Positions 48,108 to 59,844 of a stretch of 64,000 bases of DNA are shown here, one piece after another (position 1 is the stretch's first letter; every line of letters starts with the position of its first letter). The stretch is from contig OW799234.1 of NCBI GenBank assembly GCA_941918925.1, forward strand, positions 123,217,395 through 123,281,394, written 5' to 3'. The translations under genes were made by a program, and so were the position numbers. A model generated the notes under the pieces. The model was not told the origin of the DNA. It saw only the letters and a program-made list of their open reading frames with translations, and did no database searches. The stretch is from Phyto melanocephala (Eukaryota; Arthropoda; Insecta; Diptera; Rhinophoridae).

Positions 48108-48734
48108 AATGCGAAAGGGGTATATGTAACAACTGACCTATTTCGAAAAAATTTACTTTTTTCAAATCTTATCGTACATGTGTGTGTGTGTGTGCGTATA
48201 TGTTTTGCTGTTGTTGTTGTTGTTGCAGGTTTAGTTTTTAGTTTTATTACATACGGAGACCTCGTTTCGAAAACAATATGCCTTAAGTTTTTTTTTTTAT
48301 TATTATTTTTTAAGCTTGCTTTATTTATTTATTTTTTAATACTCGTATGGTTGTAGTTTCTTTTTTTATGCACTTTTTGTGTACGTTTTTTATTTCGCCT
48401 TTTGCCAACAATTGTCAAATTGTAAATATACATGCCGTGTTTTTTTTTATTACACTCGTATGCAAAACTAAACTAAACTACTATTTAGTTAAATTAAGTG
48501 ACATTAGGTTTTTTATTTTCCTTTTTTTTTTTTACAAATATTCAAATGCTGAACTAAGTTTTAACATAAAATGTGCTAATGGAATAAAAGTGCATTACTT
48601 TAAGTTAAAAATTAGAGTTTATCACTGGCGATCTAATTTGATAATAAAAACTTATAATAAAATTTAATTCGGTCAAGCGCGATATACAAAAGGTTTACCA
48701 ATAAGAGTGATATGATTTCTTGGAGAAATTCCAA
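48108..48734. other. AT-rich intergenic stretch
   Basis: T-rich with GT and TTG microsatellites near 48177-48226. The open frames here are T-rich and unconvincing. Confidence 0.5.
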
Positions 48735-49195
48735 AGTTTTTTATTTAATGTGAAGTACAATCGATACAATCAAGTTCTAAATAAAACATCATTCAAATGG
48801 CCTCAACGGCTTCTTCTACAGGAACGAATACGATGACCCCAGTTTTCGAACACTTTTTCCACTAAATCAAGTCGTACGTCATGAACGGCACGTTTTATAT
48901 TTATATAAAGCTTGAAGAGAGTCTGGCTTATTTCGAAATACCAATGACTTCAAATAACCACACAAGATATAGTCAAATGGTGTTAAATCACAACTTCTTG
49001 GAGGACATTCAATATCACAATGAAACAATCGAATCTCCAAACTTTTCTTGCAATAATTCAGTTATTGCATTTGCTGTATAGCACGTAGCACGTTGCACGT
49101 TATCATTGATCTATAGCGCTCTCCATTGAAAGTAACGGTGTTACCAGCTTTATTTCGAAAGAAGTACGGACAATGATTCCACCATGTTGTATGCA
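48735..49195 (-). pseudogene. Decayed rosa-like mariner transposase
   Basis: Minus-strand blocks in family order: GGIIGPYFFRNKAG... as traces near 49170-49190, VTFNGERYRSMI near 49110-49140, then near the 3' end VEKVFENWG and HRIRSC with GHLNDV. The catalytic core is deleted and stops are present. Confidence 0.6.
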
Positions 49196-49623
49196 AAAAG
49201 GCTTAGAATTATTCACTTCAAATTATTTCTACTAAAATATTTCAAAAGATTTAAAAACATTTGAAGCTTGAAATTTGTACATTGATATGTGAAACTAGAA
49301 TTTTCGAATTAGATACTTTTGATCCGAGGTGCGATTGAAAATGTTATGGGCGACTAAAAAGGTACTTTATCGAATATTTATTGTACTTTTAGTATTTGTT
49401 GTGGTGTTTTTGAATACACACAGAATTCTTAAATTAGCTACTAAAAATACATTTGAGTTTTAAAACTATAGAAAATCAAAAAAAAAATTTACTTTTCTTA
49501 TTTTTCTAGACATATTTGCATTTTATGACTTTATAAATCTTAAATTTGGTTAAGGTAGAAGCTGATAGAGAAATAAATAGTTTCCCGATATGTCGTCACA
49601 GTGCTCTTGATTTTTTTGTTCTT
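49196..49623. other. Intergenic AT-rich stretch
   Basis: No supported feature. Confidence 0.5.
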
Positions 49624-51322
49624 TTTTATACCCGCCACCAAAAAAATGGTGGGGGTATATTCATTTTGTCATTCCGTTTGTAACACATCGAAATATCCAT
49701 TTTAGACCCCATAAAGTATATATATTCTGAATCAGGGTTTGATTTGATGACGATCTAGCTATGTCCGTCCGTCTGTCCGTCTGTCCGTCTGTTGAAAGCA
49801 CGATAGAGGTCGCACCGAAATAGCCAGGGGGCTCAAATTTTGCCAGAATCTTTCTTATAGACAAGGTTTGTTTGGTATTGAAAATGGGCTAAATCGGAAT
49901 ATTAGGAAGAGAGTTATAGCTCGAAAAGCAAGAGTAGGTCGAAAAAACCGTGTCCTACGAACATCGAATAAAATGGAATTGTGTCCAAACGGATTAACGT
50001 AGACTCATGAAACTTCGGACATATATTTCCTGAGTAAAAACAATATTATTCCCCGAAAATTATCTAAATCTATGCATTAGGAGAGGAGTTATCGATCAAA
50101 ATGTACGAAAATTTATACCGCACAGTGTATTTTTCGGTATATTTAAAAACAAAAACGCCATAAAAGCAACAAAATTGGATGTACGACTCTGAAATTTTGC
50201 ACACTTTGCTTTTTGGTGAGGCGCTTTTTTGTAACGGAAAATCAATATGCCACGCCCACTTTTACGCCCACCTCCCATATAACGTTTTAGCTAAAATTCA
50301 TATAATTTCTCTATTAATAAAAATTTTGGAATAATAAAGGGCTATATTGAAACACCTAAGTTGTACTCATTCGCAAAAATAACTTTGACACGCCTACTAT
50401 AACGCCCACTTTTCACGTTATCTACCGTTATTAAAATTTAAAAGCTCATAAAACCGCTAAAATTAGAGGTATGATGATAAAATTTGCTACGTATATCCCC
50501 CTAGGCAATCTCATTACTGTGCCAGAAAATTAAGGTGCCACGCCCACTTTTACGCCCACCTCCCATATAACGCTTTACCTAAAATTCATATAATTTCTCT
50601 ATTAATAAAAATTTTGGAATAATAAAGGGCTATATTGAAACATCTGAGCTGTACTCATTCGCAAAAATAACTTTGACACGCCTACTATAACGCCCACTTA
50701 TCACGTTATCTACCGTAAATTAAATTTAAAAGTTCATAAAACCACCAAAATTAGAGGTATGATGATCAAATTTGCTACGTATAGCCCCCTAGGCAATGTC
50801 ATTACTGTGCCATAGAATTAAGGGGCCACGCCCACTTTTACGCCCACCTCCCATATAACACTTTACCTGAAATTCATATAATTTCTCTATTACTAAAAAT
50901 TTTGGAATAATAAAGGGCTATATTGAAACATCTAAGTTGTACTCATTCGCAAATACAACTTTGACACGCCTACTATAACGCCCACTTTTCACGTTATTTA
51001 CCGTTAATGAAATTTAAAAGCTCATAAAACCGCCAAATTTAGAGGTTTGATGATCAAATTTGCTACGTATATCCTTCTAATCAATGTAATTGTTGTGCCA
51101 AAAAGTTTAGGTGACACGTCCACTTAAACGCCTACCTCCCATATAACGGTTTATCTTAAATTCATGTAATTTCTCTATTGACAAAGTTTTTGGGAAAATA
51201 AAGGACTATATTGAAATATCTAAGTTGTATTTATTAGCAGACTCTTTATTGACACGCCTACTTTAACGCCCACTTTCATTGAAAGACAACATTTACAATA
51301 GCATTTTAGTAGCATATCGAAG

Positions 51323-51598
51323 TATCTGATGGTCCAAATTTTCAATGACAATGTTGATGCTCAATTGCTGGGCATTATGATGAGGCGATGTTGACTGCTC
51401 TTTTGCCACACTATCGCAAAAACCAGCAGTGGTTCCCATTCAACGAACTAAGAAGGCAGGATTATGTTGATCAAAAGAATTACGAAGTGCATAAAATGCA
51501 TTTTGTTTTGAACGCCCATTTTCATAAAAAAACCTGAATATTAAACCTGAAAATTAATTGACAAATAATTAATTAATAATAATTAATTAATTAATTAA
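51323..51598. other. Unidentified DNA inside the family Y element
   Basis: Between the break in family Y and the Helitron start. A short plus-strand frame (LPHYRKNQQWFPF, LRRQDYVDQKNYEV) is less AT-rich than its surroundings but I cannot place it. Confidence 0.35.
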
Positions 51599-51618
51599 TC
51601 TATATATATAAAAGTGAA

Positions 51619-51649
<31 letters not shown>

Positions 51650-52472
51650 TAGCTATAGACTCCGAAACTGTAAATCCGATCGGGCTCAAACTTTGGTAAG
51701 TTGTTGTACACATACCAGGGAGTGTTTATGGGTGAAAAAAAGTGGGCGGGGCCACGCCCATAAAAAATTAGTTATCAGTTTTAGCTACTTGCACTTGACC
51801 GATTTTTCTGAAACTTTGCACACATATCGAGCTGTCATGACTAAATTATTTCGTGATAAGAAAAGTGGGCGGGGCCACGCCCCTAAAAAAGTTTTAATTT
51901 TGAGGTACTTGCACTGGACCGATTTTTCTGAAACTTTGCACACATATTAAGCTGTCATGACTTTATAATTTCGTGATTAAAAAAGTAGGCGGGGCCACGC
52001 CCATAAAAAAAAAATCTAATTTTGAGGTTCTTGCACTGGACCGATTTTTCTGAAACCTTGCACACATATTGAGCTGTCATTACTAAATAATTTCGTGATT
52101 AGAAAAGTGGGCAGTGCCACGCCCATAAAAATAGGTATGATTTTGAGGTACTTGCACTGGATTGAATATTCTGAAACTTTGCACACATATTGAGCTGTTA
52201 TGACTTTACAATTTCGTGATTAGAAAAGTGGGCAAATCCACGCCCATAAAAACAATTATAATTTTGAAGTACTTGCACTGGTCCGATTCTTCTGAAACTT
52301 TGCACAAATATTGAGCTGTTATGACTTTACAATTTCGTGATTAGAAAAGTGGGAAGGGCCACGCCCATAAAAAAATTATAATTTTTAGGTTTTTGCACTT
52401 GATATTCAATTAAAATTCAGAATGCATTTTGATTCATTAAAGGGCGTAGCAACGCGCGCCGGGTTTGGCTAG
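51599..52472 (+). mobile_element. Helitron-like element, copy D
   Basis: 874 bp, preceded by A and followed by T, TC at the start and CTAG at the end. It contains a (GT)n run, GTTAGCTATAGACTCC and about six minisatellite units of 121-122 bp. The 108-codon frame at 51624-51950 is a product of the repeat and not a gene. Confidence 0.8.
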
Positions 52473-52994
52473 TAATTAATAATAATGAATTTTCCTGAAG
52501 ATGCTACACGAAGGAGTAGCGAAATATTGAGAATACAAAAATTGGATATTTAAATATGAAAATTTAAAAAAAGAGATCAACTAAAATAAATAATTAAATC
52601 TGAATAACTTTAACGCGTTGCTCATTTAGGTATCTTTCCACTGTTCAAATTAAGTTAGTCTGAGATTGAGAAATGTCAAATGAAATGCAAAAAAAAACTT
52701 GTTGCTTATGTGTGGTTCACCTTCAACAGGGGCCCCTAAAAATTAACTACCCTCTATAAAGAAAGTAATACATATTTTATTTTAAAGAGATTATTCCATA
52801 GTGATTAACAAAATAATAAATAATGTACTTTTAAATGTACACAAAATTGGTGGTGGGTATAAAAGATTCGGCACAGCCGAATATAGTGCTCTTACTTGTT
52901 TATAGTACATAAGCGGTCTTTTCAAAAAAGCTTTAATTCTGATATGCAAACAACGAGTATTTTTATATGAAATCATCAGAAATTTATCTAACTA

Positions 52995-53552
52995 CTAGAA
53001 AAGCCCGGCGCGCGCTACTACGCCCCTTAATGAATAAAAATGCATTTTAAATTTAAATTGAATATCAAGTGGAAAAAACTAAAAATTATATTTTTTTTTA
53101 ATGGGCATTGCCCTGCCCACTTTTCTAATTACGAAACTGTATAGTCATGACAGCTCAATATGTATGCAAAGTTTCAGAAAAATCGGTAAAGTTCAAGTAG
53201 CTAAAAATGATAACTAATTTTTATGGGCGTGGCCCCGCCCTCTTTTCTAATCACGAAATTGAAAAGACATGACAGCTCAATGTGTGTGCACAGCTTCAGA
53301 AAAATCGGTCCAGTGCAAGTGGGCGTGGTCTGCCCACTTTTCTTATCACGAAATTATAAAGCCATGACAGCTCAATATGTGTGCAAAGTTTCAGAAAAAT
53401 CGGTCAAGTGCAAGTAGCTAAAAATGATAACTAATTTTTTATGGGCGTGGCCCCGCCAACTTTTTTCCACCCATAAACACTCCGATCGGTTTTACAGTTT
53501 TGGAGTCTGTAGCTAACACACACACAGAGTTTTACTTTTATATATATATAGA
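52995..53552 (-). mobile_element. Helitron-like element, copy E
   Basis: On the minus strand it runs from TCTATATATATATAAAAG (53552) to a GCCGGGCTTTT block and CTAG at 52995. About three minisatellite units. 558 bp. Confidence 0.7.
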
Positions 53553-53599
53553 TAGATGACGTATGCTGTTTATAATGGAAAACGAAATCAGCCGTATGG

Positions 53600-54422
53600 C
53601 CATGTGTTCATGCTAACTGCACCATCTCCATCTTTTACGTTGTCTAAAGAAATAAGTCCTAAGGTTTAATATTACAAGACCTCCGTGGCCAATTTCCGAT
53701 TACCCTTTCGATAAATCACACGGTCAAAAAGCTTTTTACGAAAAAGAGCGATGGTATCGATACTTGTGCGAGACATAACGAAGATATTAAATTCGCCCAC
53801 ACTCTTTTATATCTACCGCGTCATGATGTTCACCGTCATCTCTAACGTGTGGAGCAAATCTTTACGAAACACTAAATACGTCTACCAGAATGCGTTCTGC
53901 TCAGCTAGGAATAAAATCTACTTAATTAAAAATCTAAGCAGAAAAAAACCAAAAGGTCATTCAGTAACGCCAATTGCATACTATGAGGTGTACAGTATGG
54001 TGTGTTGTTATAGCTTAAATATCATTGGCGCTACTTCTACAAAAAATAAAGATGCAAGTGTAAATGAAGAACGGTATAGGTTTATGATAGAATATTTAAG
54101 ATGTCTTGTTCTTAAAAAGATACTTAAGATGTGGTTTCAACAGAATGGAGCTACTGCCCGTAGTGGCCGAGTCACAATGGTAATTTTAATTAAACTTTTT
54201 GGAGAGCGAATAATTTCCACGAAATCGGGAATTAATTTATCAGTGTGTTGGCCAGATTTGTTCAAACCCGATTATTTTCAGTGGGGTTATTTGAAGGAGT
54301 CAGTTTATGTGAATAACCTCGAGACTAGTCTTAAACTCAAGCTTAATATTGTTGTAGAAATTCGAGCGATACATCCACACATTTTAAAAGATGTTAATGG
54401 AAAAACAAGGGTCATTAACTGA
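53600..54422 (+). pseudogene. rosa-like mariner transposase with a long open frame but altered catalytic residue
   Basis: A 223-codon frame (53751-54422) stays open to a normal end. From about residue 75 it follows the family: TPIAYYEVYSMVCC, VNEERYRFMIE, KMWFQQNGATARSG, FGERIISTKSG, VCWPDLFKPDYFQWGYLKES, VYVNNLETS and IRAIHPHILKDVNGK. The second catalytic Asp (QQDGAT) is Asn here. The third is kept (KPDYFQWG). The N-terminal half is unrecognisable. Probably a relic that has kept its frame by chance. Confidence 0.6.
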
Positions 54423-54564
54423 AATAACGTAAAATTTTTGAATTGTGATTTTTGTTAGCCTTTTATTGACTGTCATAAACATTTTAAAAAATAGCTCCAG
54501 TACAGACGCTTTTTTATTTTAAGTGTATATATTAATAGATGGCACATAAATATACATTTGTTCT

Positions 54565-54774
54565 CAAGACATATTTATTCATCAGGTAATCGCAGTTCGG
54601 AGAGAGCTTTTTTATTTATATTTTTTATATATAAACTTTGGCATTTGAAATAAATGAGAGAAGAGAGAAAAATAATTTTGTATCTATGAACTTTGACAGC
54701 TGAAATTTAAAACAAGTCAAGAAAATAATAATCAGCTGACGAATCAAGACTAACTGATGTATAAATATGCCTTG
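54565..54774. mobile_element. hAT-type MITE, second copy
   Basis: 210 bp, ends CAAGACATATTTATTCATCA and, on the minus strand, CAAGGCATATTTATACATCA. ATTTGTTCT flanks both sides. It aligns end to end with 14203-14411, including TTTGACAG and AATCAGCTGACGAA blocks. Confidence 0.7.
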
Positions 54775-54821
54775 ATTTGTTCTATAAGCTTAATTTAAAA
54801 AAAAACTTCTAAAATTGTTAT

Positions 54822-55425
54822 CATGAGCAGTACTGAATCTTATATACGCTTCACAAAATTTGTACGTAATTATGTCAAAATTCCAATAATGACCTCGTCG
54901 TAGCGTAGAAAAAATTTTTAGAAATATTGTTTTGAGGCATTTTGTTTCGGGTGCAATTTTCAATTTTGAATTGGTTTTCGATCTACTGTACTCTACAAGT
55001 CAAGCCTTTATTTTTGATACACATATTGATGGGGTTAAACAAATCGACCACCATTTTGTTTCGGAAACCAATTTGGATTTTGAAATTATTGTTCAAAAGC
55101 ATAGTTAAATGTATTCTTCTAGTCAAGTCCTTCCAGTCGATAGCTATATTGAGAGGTTAAAAAAATTATTCGCCATTTTGTTTTGGATGCCATCTTCGAT
55201 TTTCAATTGCTTTTTAGTTTAAAGGTTAAATGTTTTTATTGGATATCCATATTAAGGCTATTTTGTTTCGGATGTCATCAAGGATTTTGATTTTTTTCAT
55301 TGTTTACTGAATTCTACTAATAAAGCTCTTTCGGTTTAAAACTTAAATAGTGGGGATTACAGGTGATAGACATATTTGTAAATACTATATTTGGCCCATA
55401 TACACAGTTGAAGGGTACAAAACCA
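54822..55425 (-). mobile_element. Diverged DINE-1-like element
   Basis: On the minus strand it begins at TTTGTACCCTTCAACTG (55425) and ends near ATATAAGATTCAGTACTGC (54822), recalling both family X ends. The body has three or four loose repeats with CATTTTGTTTCGGATG-type blocks. Older than the other copies. Confidence 0.5.
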
Positions 55426-55709
55426 ATTTAAAAAATTATAAATAAAAATTTTGCATATTAAATACACTGATTTAGTGTACAATGAGTTTAGATTATATTT
55501 ACTTTACAAGGTATTCATTTATTTCGTTTTTTTTAACACTTTGTTGTGGCTAACGTTATTTGTACTCATTCATTCCTTTTGGAAAGAAAAAGCTCATGAA
55601 TTAAAGTAGCTGCTTTAATGTAACTTTTCCCTTTGAACCAAATTTAACTAACTCGTTTAACAGCAAGATCAGAGGCATTATATTATTGTGTTTAGTTTTT
55701 ATAAATATA
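55426..55709. other. Intergenic stretch
   Basis: No supported feature. Confidence 0.5.
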
Positions 55710-56979
55710 CTAGCCAAGCAAGGCGCGCGTTGCGACGCCCCTTAATGAATAAAAATGCGTTCTGAATTTTATTTGAATATCAAGTGTAAGAAGCGTGGCA
55801 CTGCCCACTTTTCTAATCACAAAAATATATAGTCATGACAGCTCAATATGTGTGCAAAGTTTCAGAAAAATCGGTAAAGTTCAAGTAGCTGAAAATTATA
55901 ACTTATTTTTTATGGGCGTGGCACTGCCCATTTTTCTAATCACGAAATTGTATAGTCATGAGAGTTCAATATGTGTGCAAAGTTTCAGAAAAATCAGTGA
56001 AGTTCAAGTAGCTGAAAATGATAATTTTTTTTTATGGGCGTGGCACTGCCCACCTTTCTAATCACAGAATTGTATAATCATGACAGCTCAATATGTGTGC
56101 AAAGCTTCAGAAAAATCGGTGAATTTCAAGTAGCTAACAATTATAAATTATTTTTTTGGGCGTGGCACTGCCCACTTTTCTAATCACGAAATTGTATAGT
56201 CATGAGAGTTCAGTATGTGTGCAAAGTTTCAGAAAAATCGGCCCAGTGCAAGTACCTCCAAATTATAACTGTTTTTTGGGCGTGGCCCTGCCCACTTTTC
56301 ATAGTCATGACAGCTCAATATGTGTGCAGAGTTTCAGAAAAATCGGTAAAGTTCAAGTAGCTGAAAATAATAACTTATTTTTTATGGGCGTGGCACTGCC
56401 CATTTTTCTAATCACGAAATTGTATAGTCATGAGAGTTCAATAAGTGTGCAAAGTTTCAGGAAAATTGGTCCAGTGAAAGTACCTCAAAATTATAACTTT
56501 TTTATGGGCGTGGCCCTGCCCACTTTTCTAATCACGAAACTGTATAGTCATGAGAGTTCAATATGTGTGCAAAGTTTCAGAAAAATCGGTGAAGTTCAAG
56601 TAGCTGAAAATTATAATTTTTTTTATGGGCGTGGCACTGCCCACTTTTCTAATCACAGAATTGTATAATCATGACAGCTCAATATGTGTGCAAAGCTTCA
56701 GAAAAATCGGTGAATTTCAAGTAGCTAAAAATTATAAATTATTTTTTTGGGCGTGGCACTGCCCACTTTTCTAATCACGAAATTATATAGTCATGACAGC
56801 TCAATATGTGTGCAAAGTTTCAGAAAAATCAATCTAGTGCAAGTAGCTAAAAATGATAACTAATTTTTTATGGGCGTGGCCCCGCCCACTTTTTACCACC
56901 CATAAACACTCCCTGGAAAGTGTACAACAACTTGCCAAAGTTTGAGTCCGATCGGTTTTACAGTTTCGAAGTCTATAGC

Positions 56980-57034
<55 letters not shown>

Positions 57035-57054
57035 TTCACTTTTATATATATAGA
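55710..57054 (-). mobile_element. Helitron-like element, copy F (longest array)
   Basis: Minus strand: TC at 57054-57053, CTAG at 55713-55710. It contains a very long (GT)n run (56983-57030, read as CA on the plus strand) and about nine or ten minisatellite units, the most of any copy. The 170-codon plus-strand frame at 56156-56668 is a by-product of the repeat. Confidence 0.8.
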
Positions 57055-57753
57055 CTAGCCAAACCCGGCGCGCGTTGCTACGCCCCTTAATGAATCGAAA
57101 TGCATTCTGAATTTTAATTGAATATCAAGTGCAAAAACCTAAAAATTATAATTTTTTTATGGGCGTGGCATTTCCCACTTTTCTAGTCACGTAATTGTAA
57201 AGTCATAATAGCTCAATATGTGTGCAAAGTTTCAGAATAATCGGTCCAGTGCAACTACCTCAAAATGATACCTTTTTTTTATGGGCGTGGCACTGCCCAC
57301 TTTTCTAATCTCGAAATTATTTAGTCATGACAGCTCAATATGTGTGCAAAGTTTCAGAAAAATCGGTCTGATGCAAGTACCTCAAAATTATAGCCTTTTT
57401 TATGGGCGTGGCCCCGCCCACTTTTTGAATCACGAAGTTATAAAGTCACGACAGCTTAATATGTGTGCAAAGTTTCAGAAAAATCGGTCCAGTGCAAGTA
57501 CCTCAAAGTTAAAACTTTTTTATGGGCGTGGCCCCGCCCACTTTTCTTATCACGAAATTATTTAGTCATGACAGCTTGATATGTGTGCAAAGTTTCAGAA
57601 AAATCGGTCAAGTGCAAGTAGCTAAAACTGATAACTAATTTTTTATGGGCGTGGCCCCGCCCACTTTTTTCATCCATAAACACTCCCCGGTATGTGTACA
57701 ACAACTTACCAAAGTTTGAGCCCGATCAGTTTTACAGTTTCAGAGTCTATAGC

Positions 57754-57790
<37 letters not shown>

Positions 57791-57810
57791 TTCACTTTTA
57801 TATATATAGA
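57055..57810 (-). mobile_element. Helitron-like element, copy G
   Basis: Minus strand: TC at 57810-57809 after an A, CTAG at 57058-57055, directly followed by the first T of copy F. About five minisatellite units and a (GT)n run. It was inserted between the A that flanked copy F and the first base of copy F. Confidence 0.8.
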
Positions 57811-59844
57811 TAGGTAGAAGATAGATATAGATTAAAAAAACCTAAACTTTTTAACTTCTCTTCTTTATGCTTATTGAAATATAAATTCCCACGATTTAAT
57901 AGTGTCTTATTTACTTACTATGACACTTTTATGTTTATTGTTTAAATTTCGTTGCCGTATTGTTTAAAATAAAGTTTTAGATTTCCTTTGGCAGAAATTT
58001 GTTTGTCATGTCCAAGTACATGATTAACTTTTTTTACTATTTATTTGTTACGATTGCATCGTGTTCAATCTTATACGAAAGTGTTCGTTAATAGTTTTTT
58101 GCTACTGCTTTGGAAACTATCTAGAAGAGGTCATCTAAATTGACCTTCATAAATACGCATCGTACAGTCGAACATAAACATTATTTTCGTTTTCTTTTCG
58201 TTGTTTTTGCAACACAATTGATTATTTATTGGTTGGTATGTGTTCTAAATCCATGTATGTATGTATGTATGTATGGGATAGAAAATAGACCAGTAAACTG
58301 TTTGCAAAAGATAAGAAAATATAGAATTGTGGTACATACAAATACATCTTATGTTTAGCTGTACATTTATACAATTAACACATTTGTGAGTGAACTACAG
58401 TTGATCAAAGAAAATTAACAATTAATGAAATAATATTGAACGTTATAAATGTTATTAATTTTGAAATGTCGTGCAGTATTATTTTTGCATTGTTTGCTGG
58501 GTAATCAAGCTTTCATACTTATTGCTGGTATGTTTTCTCCTGTGTGTGATTACTTCGTCTTTTTTTTCTTTTTCGTTTGACAAATTTTCCCATTCTTTGT
58601 TCATGTGTATTTATGCATTGTTTTTTTAATTTTCTTAAAACATCTAACGAAAAACCCAAGAAAGAAACATAAAACTTTCTTAAGTGAATGCCAACTTTGT
58701 CTCGGTAACTGCACTACAAAAAAAAAATAAAATAAAGAAAACAACCAGGCTGCTATGACACAGACTGAAAATGAAACTCTTACATCTTGAGAAAACTTAA
58801 AAAGAAGATGATGAATAAAGTAATGAAGTCTCCTAAAAATAACCAGTCGTTTTGTTTTTGTATTCTACAAATTTTCGGCTGCCAAATCGTCGGACTGGTG
58901 GTTCTCGATACAATTCTCTATTTAAATTGTAGCCGTACTGTTGAAGTGTTTACCTTAATGGTCTGAAATTTATTGCACTCCAGAACAAACAACAATAACA
59001 GCATCAATGAACCATAAAACGAAATACTCTCTTGCTCTCTACCATTTTTTTTCGCATGTACATGGACACAGAGAAAAAAAAAAGGACATCACGATTCGTT
59101 TATATTTTATACGATGTTTGAAATTTTGTAAATAAATTGTAGTATTAATAATTTGTTGTAGTTGTTTTTAATATATAAGATGATGTTTTGAATGTACGAA
59201 TTTGGCACAATGACAGTGAAGACTTATTTGCAATTGTGTATGTATTCATAATATAAGGCCGCTCATAGAGGGGGAGTATATTGCTTAAAAATATGTTGAA
59301 AAAAGAATTTAAGAACTCTATTATATAGAAAAAATTTTAAATATCGCTTAATATAAAGTAAATACTACCTAAAGAATAACTAAATTTAAAATCTTTTTAA
59401 TTTTGGACTTTAAGGCCTTCTCTTCTTTAAACTTTACATCTACAAGTACTAGCCGATCCTAAACCATATTGCTGACCCTCACATAATTAATGACACCTTT
59501 TGGTTCGGAAAAAAGACCCAGTTCACAAAATTCTATAACTACATTTACGCTAATCCACATTTTGGCACGAATTATAGAGTAAAAAATATCACATTAAATA
59601 GAATCAGTTAAGTTTATTTTTTTAACGTGTTTTGCTTTCTTGAAGTACTTAAAAATTCGAAATAAGCTGTTTTATTCAAAGTTCATGTTCCTTGATGTCC
59701 TCGAATCATCGCCAGATTAGCTCATTTTTCTAAAAAGGAGCATATTTCGGGTTGGTAAAAAGTGGTAAATCTTGCTCAAAAAGCACTTGATTGGTAAAAT
59801 TGGAGGCAATTCTGTGTACCTGCCGCTATCTTAGCAGATTCTAG
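57811..59844. other. Intergenic AT-rich stretch
   Basis: A (TATG)n run near 58253-58275 and A/T runs. No exon or element is supported. Confidence 0.5.

Larger units (their letters stand above)
49624..52898 (+). mobile_element. DINE-like element, family Y copy 2, with a nested insertion
   Basis: Starts TTTTTTATACCCGCCACC, has the GCTATGTCCGTCCGTCTG block, then three to four tandem units of about 290 bp (50230-51090) carrying CGCCCACTTTTACGCCCACC and GCTACGTATATCCCCCTAGG. It resumes near 52755 and ends with the hairpin TTCGGCACAGCCGAA and CTCTTACTTG. Comparison with copy 1 shows foreign DNA from about 51323 to 52755, including Helitron-like copy D. Confidence 0.7.

Noticed and set aside
48102..48667. 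Two overlapping plus-strand frames of 84 and 106 codons with apparent membrane segments
   Set aside because: Phe/Leu/Ile runs arise from poly-T DNA. There is no splice or family evidence.
51700..52390. Regularly spaced repeats resembling a CRISPR array
   Set aside because: The whole 121-bp unit repeats with no unique spacers, the host is an insect, and the array sits inside a Helitron-like element.
53223..53417. GC-box-like GGGCGG motifs as promoters
   Set aside because: They are the GC-rich core of the minisatellite unit and occur in every copy without a gene downstream.
56156..56668. 170-codon plus-strand open frame (and similar ones at 51624-51950, 55795-56061, 57281-57565)
   Set aside because: The peptide repeats the same SSICVQSFRKIG phrase because the 121-bp minisatellite of the Helitron-like family is read in frame. 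It has no independent start, and the frame closes where the repeat changes.
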